64,000 nt of DNA from Macrosoma leucophasiata (Eukaryota; Arthropoda; Insecta; Lepidoptera; Hedylidae). The position numbers and the translations under genes were made by a program. Location of the stretch: positions 21,066,501 through 21,130,500 of the forward strand of contig JAWQUS010000010.1 in the NCBI GenBank assembly GCA_036365455.1, read 5' to 3'. The notes beneath the pieces were generated by a model that saw only the letters and a program-made list of their open reading frames with translations, was not told the DNA's origin and did no database searches. Within the stretch, counting starts at the first letter, position 1; each line of letters starts with the position of its first letter. Positions 36,701-48,700 of this stretch are shown here, piece by piece.

Positions 36701-39700
36701 ATGGCGCTGCTGCTACCATAAAGCAATGCAATAGATGTGAAGGAAAGATTTGACAAATCGGGCAGGGCTTCAGTAGCTCAATTGGAAGAGCGGCTGGACT
36801 AGATTCCCAGTAGGTCGCGAGTTCGAGTCTCGCCTGAAGTCAAATTTTTCTTTCCATTTTTCTTTAAAAATAAAAATATATTTCACAAGCATGTGTTAAT
36901 GCGAAATAATATAAAAATTAAGAGTTTGTGTGGAGTTTTGGCGGCGAGTCCGCGGTGTAGCAACGGCCTACAAACAATCCACCGGTACACGTTTTTGTAA
37001 TATATAACGATATTCATAATAATTAAGATTGTCACTCAATTACTACGATACTATTATTTAACACCACTCGAAGGGATTTGGGTCAAGAGTCAACCGATAA
37101 CCCGAGATATGTATCGATTCCATTCACCCGCGGTTACATTACCACGTCGATAGGGCAGTTAATTCTGTTATGGCTGATGTCCCAGTAAAAAGAATTTAAT
37201 AATGGCCATAACTACGGTACTCAACTTCTGCTTTGGTAATTCATTAAGAAATTACACCATCTCATAATATCTACGTATATGTGCTTCTATCTATACTAAT
37301 ATTTTCTACTGGACTTCCATTTTTTTAATGTTATGGAAGTGGCAAACAAGCATGCATTTCACATTGATGTTAAGTGATGACTGCAGCCTATAGACACCTA
37401 CACAAAGACCGAGGTCAAAATGCAGATGCGTTACCACTCCTGAGGCCTAAGGCGTTATGCCTCTGTGCCGGAAATTACAGGGCCGTACATTACCACCTGA
37501 CCGGAACACGATAGTGCTGAACACTACCAGTTAGCGGCAAGTATATTAGGTAATGCGGTGGTGCCTACGCCCGCGAGCTCCGTCACTGGAGCTCTACCAC
37601 CAGTAAAATCACCACCAGTATTCGAAGCTTCCCACGTTACCAAATCTGTCTACTCCCAAATGTAGTACTTATTGAGCACTATCGTGTTCTCGTTACATCT
37701 GACCACGCAATAACTATGATTATATTCCGTACTAGCGGCCCGCCCCTGCTACGCGCGGGTGCAATGTTACCTACCCTCTCCTATTCGTCTTAGCGTGATG
37801 ATTATAGATATTGCCTAAAGCCTGGTTTTTACTGGTGGTAGAGCTCCAGTGACGGAGCTCGCGGGCGTAGGCACCACCGCATTACCTAATATACTTGCCG
37901 CTAAATGGTAGTGTTCAGCACTATCGTGTTCCGGTCAGGTGGTAATGTATGGCCCTGTAATTTCCGGCACAGAGGCATAACACCTTAGGCCTCAGGAGTG
38001 GTAACGCATCTGCATTTTGATCGTGGTCTTTGTGTGGGTGTCTATAGGCTGCAGTCATCACTTAACATCAATGTGAACTGCATGCTTGTTTGCCACTGCG
38101 ATTACATAAAAGCCTTCCTCGATATCTTCTATAGTTTAGGCAGCGTACGCAAAATGAGTAACTTTTCTAATTGATTTTTACACATTGTGTCTGAAAAACC
38201 CATATATCTTACGGAACCCTATTTTTCCAAAATAAAATATAGCCTATGTTACCCGTGGATAATGTAGCTTTCGAATAATGTACGCAAAATAAGTAACTTA
38301 CCTGCATGATTTTTTACACCTTGTGTCTAAAAAAACCCAAATATCTTACGGAACCCTATTTTTTCCAAAATAAAATATAACCTATGTTACCCGTGGATAA
38401 TGTAGCTTTCGAATAGTGAAAGAATTTTTAAAATCGGTCCAGTAGTTATTGAGCCTATTCAAAACAAACAAAAAAATATTACCTCTTTATAATATCAGTT
38501 TAGATTTACTATAATCTGAGCGGCACCATACAGAGATTCCGTCGAGTTGTACTCATTGAAATTCGAGAGCTAAGTTCATCTTATGGCTCCTCTACACGAT
38601 GGGCCAGCACTGCTCCAGCGAGATGGCCAAGCGATGGTTGAAACGCAACTACACGATGGCGACAGTCACTTCTTTTGAGATGGAAGTGGAAACATTAGCC
38701 CCAGCGGTGATATATATTTACAGCGCTTATGCATGCATTTTATAATGGGCCACGTGTAGATGCGTACTGCCATCGCTGGCCCACTCCCTTTGATGTGGCC
38801 AAAAAACCCTCACCGGCGGCATTTCTCGGCTACCCAGGGCCACCCCACGCGCCATAAGCCATCCGCTCTTACACCGCAGTTTATACGATGGCCCATCGCA
38901 ATGACCCATCGTGGAGAGGAGCCTTTAGTATTTATTCATTTTTGGCGTAAGAAAACGAAATCAACATAGCCCCAGTGGCGTGACTTGATACTAATATGCA
39001 ATTCGTAATGATTTAATGCGAGTTAAGTTCAGCGTCCGATGTGCAGTGCAAATAGTAAATATCCAGATTTGGCCGACTTGTTGGCAGCCAGCCAACTCAC
39101 ATACCACTAGTTCGTCTAGTAAACACATCACGCCATGTGCTTTGCCATGTGACAGAGTTAGCGAACAGACATGTCCTTTGACACTTGCCGGTAATTCTTT
39201 AAATAAACCGTATTTTCCTGCGCTATAATTGAAGAATTCTGCGTTTGTATTGGCGTCAGTTGATATCTAACAAACATGGATGTGCTATCTGAAAATGGAC
39301 TCAAGAGACACCGGTCGGCGTTTAAAAAAATTACGAAGTAAAAGTGCTCTTCAGGAGCCTAATTATACCTATGAAGTATAATATGAATAACTAGTATTAA
39401 TACTAGAAATGTAGGTAACATTCCAGCCAGCCAGCGTGGACCGCTAGTTAATAAATAACCGAACCTTAACCTAATTTCGACTTATTTTTATAGAGATTTC
39501 TATAGATTGCAGTATTCAAATCCTATCATTAAACCACTTTCATGCCGTATAAAAAAACCTATGACGCGACGTTAAATGCTTCAAATATTACAAGGCAGTT
39601 AAAGAACACATAGGGAAAAAAGCATTTCACCAGTATGGAACCAGCAGGTCAAGAATAGCTTCATAAAAGGAATGGAAAGATTCAGTTGTCGTCGTGCGAC

Positions 39701-42700
39701 GGTGGTGCAATTCCAGTGGAATGTTATGCAATATTTAATACACAATAATGACATACATTGTATTGGCAGAAAAAGCTAATAATATATGTGGTGTGAGGTG
39801 TGGTGCAAAATAATTGTATCTGAATTCAGGTGCCTTGCCCCGTTCTTCTCGGATTATTATCATGCACTATATTTAATTTGATGGACTAAAGAAAAAGTGT
39901 CAAGGAAAACTCCTAATTTTAATATTGAATCTAAAAAGTGTAACAAATAATATACTTGCTCGGGTTTTCAAGGTGATATTATTTGTTATCATTTTTTTGT
40001 CTCATAATGAGGGACTTATTTTAATCATTAAAAATGTTAAAATCGTATGCATACAAGATCACACACCATGTGCATAGAACATGAATAGTTGTGGGAATTG
40101 ATAATTATTTGGTTTTGTTTGCATTCCACATTATTATCACCGGAAGCTGATATTGGGACTATGATTATGCGAGAACTTAGTTTGTACGCTTAGAACTGTC
40201 AAAACTCATCCTGGACTGACAGTTCTAAGTATTCTTTGCTCAAAGTAAAGTCGTAGTGCGGTCTGTGAATCTGACACTAAGCATAGGTTGCACCAAGATC
40301 TTTGTTAAAGTTCTTGTAACATTTCACATCCCTCGCTAACTTTAACAGAATGATGTGAAATGTTACAGTAACTTTAACTTTAACAAATATCTTGGTGCAA
40401 CCCGGCCTTACAGTTAAAGCCATGAACAAGAACAAGATGAAAGAATTTGCGGATGGTAGACCTTCATTGAGGACCAAATTAATTATTTCCACATTATACC
40501 TTTTTGTTTCGTTTCTTTTTAAAGTAGGTATTTTGTGTTTTTTAATTATTATTAGAGGTTGTTCACTCTAGGTAGTTTAAAAAAATTACGACGTAAATGT
40601 GCTCTCCAGGAGGCTAATTATAAGAAATACATTAATAAACTGAATAAAGTAGTATTAATAGTAGAAATGTAGGTAGCATTGTACCCGTGCGAAGTCGGGC
40701 CGGGCCATTAGTACCTATATACTACGTAACTTCACGCCTATAATCCCCGAAGGGGTAGGCAGAGGTAAATGCATGCATTAAATCATACATGCAAACACCC
40801 ACGACTCGCCGGTTACGTTTTGGCCCATGTAACAGGTGGCGAACCTGTTGCCATCTCCGGGCACATTACCAAACTCCGGGGTACTGGGAAACTTCCAGAA
40901 AATGGAAACATCCTAATAGAAGCAGAGATAAAGGATTTTAAACCGTTATCTCTGAAAGTTGAATGCGGTCGAGATGAGATCTTTGCGCAAGATCTGCGGT
41001 GTATCACTCACCGATAGCGTTCGTAATGAAGATGTAAGAAAGAGACTTTGTGTGAATGATAGTATCGGTGTAAAAATGAAAAAAGGCATGCTCCGATGGT
41101 TCGGGCATATAGAAAGAATGTCGAATGAGCGAATGACTAAACAGATATACAATGCGAATGTGGATGGTTGCAGAGGCCCAGGAAGACCAAGGCTGACCTA
41201 CCATGACCAAATAGGTCGAGTTCTGTCTGATGGTGGGGTCAAAAGTCTTAGGAATCGGCGTGCATGTATGAAGAGAATGATGAAGGTAGACGAGGCACGA
41301 GAGGTTTGTCAGAACCGGGATGTCTGGCGCTCTACACTCTCTGCCTACCCCGTTAGGGACCTGGCGTGAAGATACATACATACATACATCTCTGAAAGTC
41401 CCCGACCCGGGAATCGAACCCAGGACCTCCAGCGTAATAGTAGTGGCCTGCTACCACTACGCTACTGAGGCAGTACCTATATAAATAAAGTCAAGACGGA
41501 ATGTGATATATCAAAGACACCTTTGATCGTCGTCGACTGCAGATATCACTTTAGACTTAATGGAAGATTGACAGCGTGCGTAAATAACAGCATAAGAACA
41601 GTATTTTATCAATTGACGTCAGACGCCACTGGTATCTGCGGTTTTTTCCGTCAACATCTTTCCCAAACAAATTACTGGAGAATTTCGGCAGAAAGCGTCA
41701 GATCTCGGTGACTGTTTACCATAGATTTATCATACCTACTACTTTATAAGTCTATGCTGTTTACCGGTTGCAGTGTCATTATTAACGCAAATACGCCGCT
41801 GATATGAAAGTAGATGTTTTTCTGTTCTTTTGGGTTACTGTTGCCCAACAAGATATGCATAGAATCTGATGAAAATTTGCACAAAAAATGTTGTATTCGA
41901 ACAACAAAAAAAACGACACTAGAATGATATACCTAGTAGGTATATAGAAGATTGATTAAAATTGGTAGTTTTACAATAATTTTACACATTGTGTATATTT
42001 TTGTGCATACTGTCAGCGGGCTCCTATAAAAGATTTTAATGCTGTATCGCTGTATCTAACATCATACTACTAAATACTGATGTACCTACTACCTACCCTG
42101 CCCTAATATATTTTACTACCGTTTACATAATTTGGAAGATCATTATCGAAGTATCTATCAACTACGTATTGGTTTCACGTAATTGTAACAGAGAGACATC
42201 GTCTTATATAAAATCTGACTTTGATTCGATTCGCGCTTTGTGAGATCATTACACCAATTGTGTCCCATTACAATGCTAGAGCGTCATTCCAGAAACCTTT
42301 GTCCTGTGCCAACTGATACATAATTTATATCAATTCTTGATTTCACTTCAAACTAGGATCACAAGTATGATACCTAGTTGCATAATTTGAAAATATTGTT
42401 TTAGGTCAACTTTTATGTCCAAAAATAAGAATTCGGAGACCATGAAGGCACAATTAGTAGGCCTAGATTCTACGATCGCCCTGAGATCTAAGGGCAAGAA
42501 AGGTTTTCTTTTATTCTCATGACAATGGCAAATTAATATAAATATAATAATTTCAAAAAATGGCCCGTATCAAATTTGAGACATAATCTACACAGTGATG
42601 AAGATCAGAATTATCCAACGTACAATTTTTACTGTCACAATTTTTTGCTGCGTTCGAGATTCCATATTGCGAAAGTTGGTCGAGGAATTTCATTTAGAAA

Positions 42701-45700
42701 TACCTCTCCTACAAAATAGAGGATGACTGTCATTGTGACAACGGCGACAAATATTTTGGAGCCTTGCGTTCATGACCTCTGAAAAATCTACATGCCGGTA
42801 ATTATAATCCTTAGTCTAGACTCTAGGCTTTTACTTAGTAGATTTTCTAACACAATGTCACCTTGACGGGGTCGCGCGTGTACTAGGTTTTGATATCGAT
42901 ATAGCCTACATTACTAGGGTTGGCACTTACTAAAAGGATTGCGCAGGTTTTGAAATAATTTCGTATAGAAATCCCGGCCAAGTGTGTGTCGGACTACGCG
43001 CAATATATAATTCAGTTTCTCAGTACATTTTATAATTGACTATTACTCGTAAACTTATAACACCTACTTAACTGTGATAGTTTTCCTTATAACGTTAGTC
43101 TATTTAACGAAATCGCAGAATAGAGGACACGCGAGAAATAAAACACATCTCCACTTTACATGTCGAGGAGGTTATCCTAAAATAATAGTATTAGGTATAT
43201 AGATTATAGACAAACCTATAAGTCCATGAAATTTAAGATAGCATAGTAAGTCTCTCAATTGTACGGAACCTGTGCACGCAGTTTGACTCGTATTGACAGC
43301 TTTTTTTATCCTACATTGAGTGAGAGTTTACTCTTCTCACCAATAATGTATTCAGGTCCAAGGTACCAATGTTACAGTCGCATGAAACGGTTTAATTTTA
43401 AGAAATTGTCGATCTGTCCCCCATATGTATTATGATAAACTCGGGGTATTACTAAAATTTTAGGATTGGGACAAGGGTGGCAGCCCTGCCTCTACCAGGT
43501 TGCGTTGCGCTCCGGTATTGGTCAATGTTTCAGCCGTGACGTCACGGATGCGCGCGCAAGCTCCTCTGCTCCTTTGACCTTTATCCCGTTACGTAGCTGT
43601 TGGAACAGATGGGATGGCAATTGGGATGATTTTCAAACCGCGTTGGTTTATTATATTGTCTACATTGCCTGACTTCACTTAAACTTTTACTGGTGGTAGA
43701 GTTCCAGTGTAGGAGCTCGAGGGCATGGGCACCACCGCATTACTTAATCTATCTACCGCCGAATGGTAGTGTTCAGCACTATCGTGTTCCGGTAATATGG
43801 TAATTTATGCCCCCGTAATAACTATCACAGATAGATAACTAAGGTCTCAGGAGTGGCAACGCATCTACATTTTGACCTCTGGTCTTTGTGTGGGTGTCTA
43901 TAAGCTACAGTCATGACTTAACATCAATGTGAAGGGTAAGGTTGTTTTGTTTGCCACCTTTATTAAAAACACTGCCGTGAATCTCAGACTCAGTTTACTT
44001 TCATTTATTTAAGCCATAAAAGTGACTAATTAGCATTGTTTGTTTTACGTTCAATGGCACACAAATACCTATGTGTAGACCATTCTTTACCTGTAGGATT
44101 TGTGTCCTCCGCGTACTTTGTTGTGTCCAATCGCAGTCTGCAATCATCTCTAACAATAAATGTTTAATTAGAGAGTTATAATTAGAGAGTTTTAAAACCT
44201 AGACCTATCGACGCAGAAAAAGACGATTCTAACTATATATATACCTAGGTATCTTAATATCCCAAAAAATGTCGCTTATGCCAATAGAGCAACACGGGAC
44301 GGGAGGCCTCGCGGGCGTAGGCACCACCGCATTACCTAATTTACTTGCCGCTAAATGGTAGTGTTCAGCACTATCGTGTTCCGGTCAGGTGGTAATGTAC
44401 GGCCCTGTAATTTCCGGCAAAGAGGCATAACACCTTAGGCCTCAGGGGTGGTAACGCATCTGCATTTTGGCCTTGGTCTTCATGTGGGTGTCTATAGGCT
44501 GCAGTCATCACTTAACATCAATGTGAACTGCATGCTTGTTTGCCACTTCCGTTACATAAAAAAAAAAATAGGTATTCCTCCCCCGCAAAAAATATTGTTG
44601 ACTGTTTGGCATCGGTAACAAACGCTATGGCTACTCCCCTCTGGTCGGTCGGTGGCCTGTGTTGCTCTATGCTTATTCCAAATAGACCGTAAAGCGACTA
44701 CATGTTTTCTAGCAAGACATCAAGCCCTTTGTTTTCTTTGAGAATAGGTATTGTTTTCTGAAGAACTTCCAACTTCGAGTGCTAAGATTGATTTCGTTTA
44801 CGATCCGTTAGAGTTTGCACTTATTAAAAATTGTTTTTTTTTTTATTTCCAGAGACACCCACCAGATCGACCTGCCCCCTTTCGGGCAGTACGCAACAGG
44901 TATATTCTTCCTGGACAAGCTCCACCACCAGGATATTGAGAAGAAGTTCCAGGGTCTGGCCGAGAGCCTCGGCCTACGTGTGCTATGTTGGAGAACTGTG
45001 CCAACTAACAACTCTACTATTGGTGAGTGGCACATCACTAGTCGATGTCAAGTTTATTTTCAAATTCTTGAGTTTTTACAGCTATGGGGAGTTGGACTTT
45101 TAAGTCAATCATTTTTTTATTTTAACATTTTCTCTTATGTAATAACATTATTTGAATTTAATTGATTACTTTGTTTCGGTTTGAGCTCAAAGACATAAAT
45201 TGAAAGTTATTATTGCTCTTTGATTTAAATTATAAAAGTACACGTATAAGTATTTCAAATAATATTATTATGTAAGTATAGGATATAGTGAAGACAGTCA
45301 AATATTTACGAAATTAATAACTTTTTATTTTAGGTTCAAATAATCAATTATTTTAACTGATAATTTTAATGAAGATACATTTTAGCTAAAGACCAACCTA
45401 TATGTTAGACCTCATGTCCATCTTGTTTGTTACATAAACAAACGTGTCGAGTTCTTTTCATAATCTTTAAATTATACATTCTCTAATATGTCTTTGTATT
45501 AAAAACTGTTTTACGAATCATCTTGGTTCTGCATTAAAAAAATAAGCACTATTTGGCATAAATTCTTTACATAATTTCACTTAGACATTAATCATGAAGA
45601 TTGCTATTAAATAGAGAGTAATTTGGAATTCCAACTTCAGTACTAAGGTATAAATTATACCTAATGAAATTATCGGATTATGAAAAAACCTCTAACACGA

Positions 45701-48700
45701 TATCTCGATAGAATATCACTTTATGTTTTGATGTCGATATTTCGAGATCATAATATCATCTCAGCTTACTTCATGTGGACAATGTTGCGATGTTCGCAAC
45801 TATCATTGCAGGTTTCACGTAGTAATGTCGGTCGGGACGACGCGGTCATGCGATGCTTGACCATCTGGTTTGTTCTATTTAACAGTTTGCGCTGCAACGA
45901 ATAACGGAACGGAATCATTCGGTTCTTGTTCGAATATAAAATCCTCCAGATTTAAAGATCTCGCCAATCTACCGATTTTTTCCACTCTCTGTTATGTATG
46001 AAAAAGGTAGTCCGTGTTGTGTTTAATATTATTGAATTTTTATATTCATGAACCTGATGGTGAGTTTAATTTTGAGACGAGAATCGAGTGAGTTTTGTAC
46101 CCGTGGTATCGCTGTTCTTATAAAACGAGCGTCCATATAATATCTGCGTCATGAAGTATATGCGATAAATAATAATAAATGTTTTAATTACTTTTCAATC
46201 ACGTTAATATTGATATATTGGCGCTCTACATTAAGACATTGGGCTCGTGGAGCTGTCATAATAATTATTTTTTTACATACGTTCACTTTATCAATGTAGT
46301 AATGTAGTATTTTATGTAACCCAAATTTGACAGTTCCATAAAGTCTGCATTGCATGAACAGATAAATGAATCTCATTTATAATGTTAAGTAACTGAAGAT
46401 TCGTATTTAATTTTAATGTCTTAACTATTTACTGATTATAAAACAAATGAATCTTCAGTTAAGAAAACAGTAAATTTTCATTAGCTACGCTTGAATGGTA
46501 CAATCTAAAAAACAGCAGACATACATTTGTCATAAATACCCCGTATGAGTTATTTTACTTTTCTATCTCTTGTTTTGTTCAATCCGTACAAAAGACGACG
46601 CTATTGCATTTATTGTTTTTTTTTTCCACATTCATATACGAAAGGCATCATGGCTACCATCAAGTGTCTGTTACTCTATTTGTTAGAATATGTGCATAAT
46701 TAAAACGATATAGGATAGAGGAAAGCGGGATATGAAGAACACTTAGTAATGGCCATTTTTGGCTGGCTTTCAGGTCAGGTGGCTCGTAACTCGGAGCCAT
46801 ATATGCGTCAAGTGTTTGTTACCGGAGATATCGAGGATGAGAAGCATCTGGCGCGTCAGGTAAGATCCGGTACACTGGTGGCTACACTACATCCAGGTTT
46901 CAAGAGTATGAACTCGCAATTACCATTGCGATTTCAAACTCCATACGTTTAAGCGAAGACAAAGCACTCTTGAGACATTCTTTTCAGATGGTTGGGCGCG
47001 CGCCGGCGGGGCGGCGGCCGGCTGCGTTGCAAACGTAAACAAATACAATATATATTGCCGATGTGTCCTTGTCGTTCGATGTGCCGAGTGTATTGGGCGT
47101 GTTCGCAGGTGTTCGTGTTGAGGAAGCGAGCGAGTCACGAGCTGGTGGTGCCGGGCGCTCGATTCTACATCTGCAGTCTCTCGTTGAGGACCGTTGTCTA
47201 CAAGGGCCTGCTAACTTCGAACCAGCTATGGGTGAGTTTGATCTGCTACTTTACGGCAACTCTGCTTTGGGATATTCATATCGAATAGATTTCCAAGAAC
47301 AAAGACGATGAAGCCATCTTTCTTTTGGAATTGCAATTGATGTCAATGCTTAAAATTTTTATAGGTATCTACTATGCTAGTATTCCTCACTATCTTTAGG
47401 AATTAATCTGTTCTTCATCTTCTTTAGGCGTCAAAATATAGTTAACCCAGAAATAAATATTGCACATCGAGCCTACGAAAAAGACAATCGGCTAGTTTCG
47501 ACTTCGAGAGCGTTATCTCTGCTGCGCACTGCCTACGTCAGCATTAAATATATCCTTAAGCCTTATACCAGGCCAATACCGGACTATTGGCCTGGTATAA
47601 GGTGCGAAAGAGATAACAATGGGGAATTTTTAATTGAACCTCTATTTAAAATTTAAGCAAACAACATTAAAATGTATCCACTAATAATGTACCAGCATAT
47701 CAAATAAATGACTGTTTATCAAATTAAATAATTGTTTATCTAAATGTGTTGTATAAGAAAATGTCTAAAATATATCAAAGTTAGACTTTATTTATCTAAT
47801 TTTACTACGAAAATCTTGCTAAAACCACAGATATAAGCATTCTAAAACAAAATTACTCGCCATATAACAAAAATACTGATTTGCACACTAAATTATCCAA
47901 TATTACCACCGAATTACTTAAATCATTATCTAAAATAAGGTAGGTATATGTTAAAATACTAGGTATTTGATTCAGTATAAATCATCCTCTCTCCTACATT
48001 GCGGCGCCCTACAGGGTCCATAATCCTAATGTTGTAGGTACATTATGGTGCAATAAAGTATTGAGTATTGTAGCGCGTGCTTAACTCGCGGGTCCGAATA
48101 TCCGAACGGTGTCGCGTCTCCCGCGCGCCCCGCTTCGGCCGACGCCGCCAGTCAAGAGAGGATCATTGAAAGGGGAGGTTCGCTCCACAGATGCGCTCCG
48201 CCGTTCGCGAATAACTCTGATCTGTTTGTCGTTTTAAGTTTAGTTAACGATGTGTATCCGCATTTGCATAATATAGTGATTCATATGACTCAGTGTGTTT
48301 AATTCATCCCCGGTAGCATCACAGTGGCGCTCAACTCGCGGCAGAATCCAGATTGCATCATTGCATACACGCGAACGAAGATAGATAGATACACTTTGCG
48401 CGCGTGCGAGCGAGAAGTAAACAGCGCAACGCCGCACGCACGTCGCGAAGAAAAGTGAAGCTACGGGAGCTGGGGCCCCCTTTTAAAATAACGCAACCGC
48501 GCGCGCCGAGAGTGAAAGTGTTTTTTTTCACGGGAAAATCACGACGCTGCGCGAGAGACACGACGACGTGCCAGGTCCATCATCATCATGCCGCCCAAGA
48601 AGCGAGTGGATGGCAAAGACGCCGTCGAGCCCGCGTCAGACTCCGACGAGAACGTAATGACGACAGCTCCATCCCCGAGCATTACAATGTCCGGCGAAAT

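Larger units (their letters stand above)
40733..41475 (-). repeat. tRNA-derived SINE (family B) interrupted by a LINE
   Basis: SINE sequence at 40733-40959 and 41400-41475 (head with GGGTTCGATTC and GTAGCGTAGTGGTAGCAGGC in reverse complement). Its 3' tail CTCTGCCTACCCCTTCGGGG resembles the 3' tail of the LINE that interrupts it. Confidence 0.8.

Noticed and set aside
36458..36840. Two functional tRNA genes
   Set aside because: The anticodon stem has a mismatch, position 37 is T, the nominal Ser(AGA) anticodon lacks a Ser-type long variable arm, and both copies sit in a repeat.
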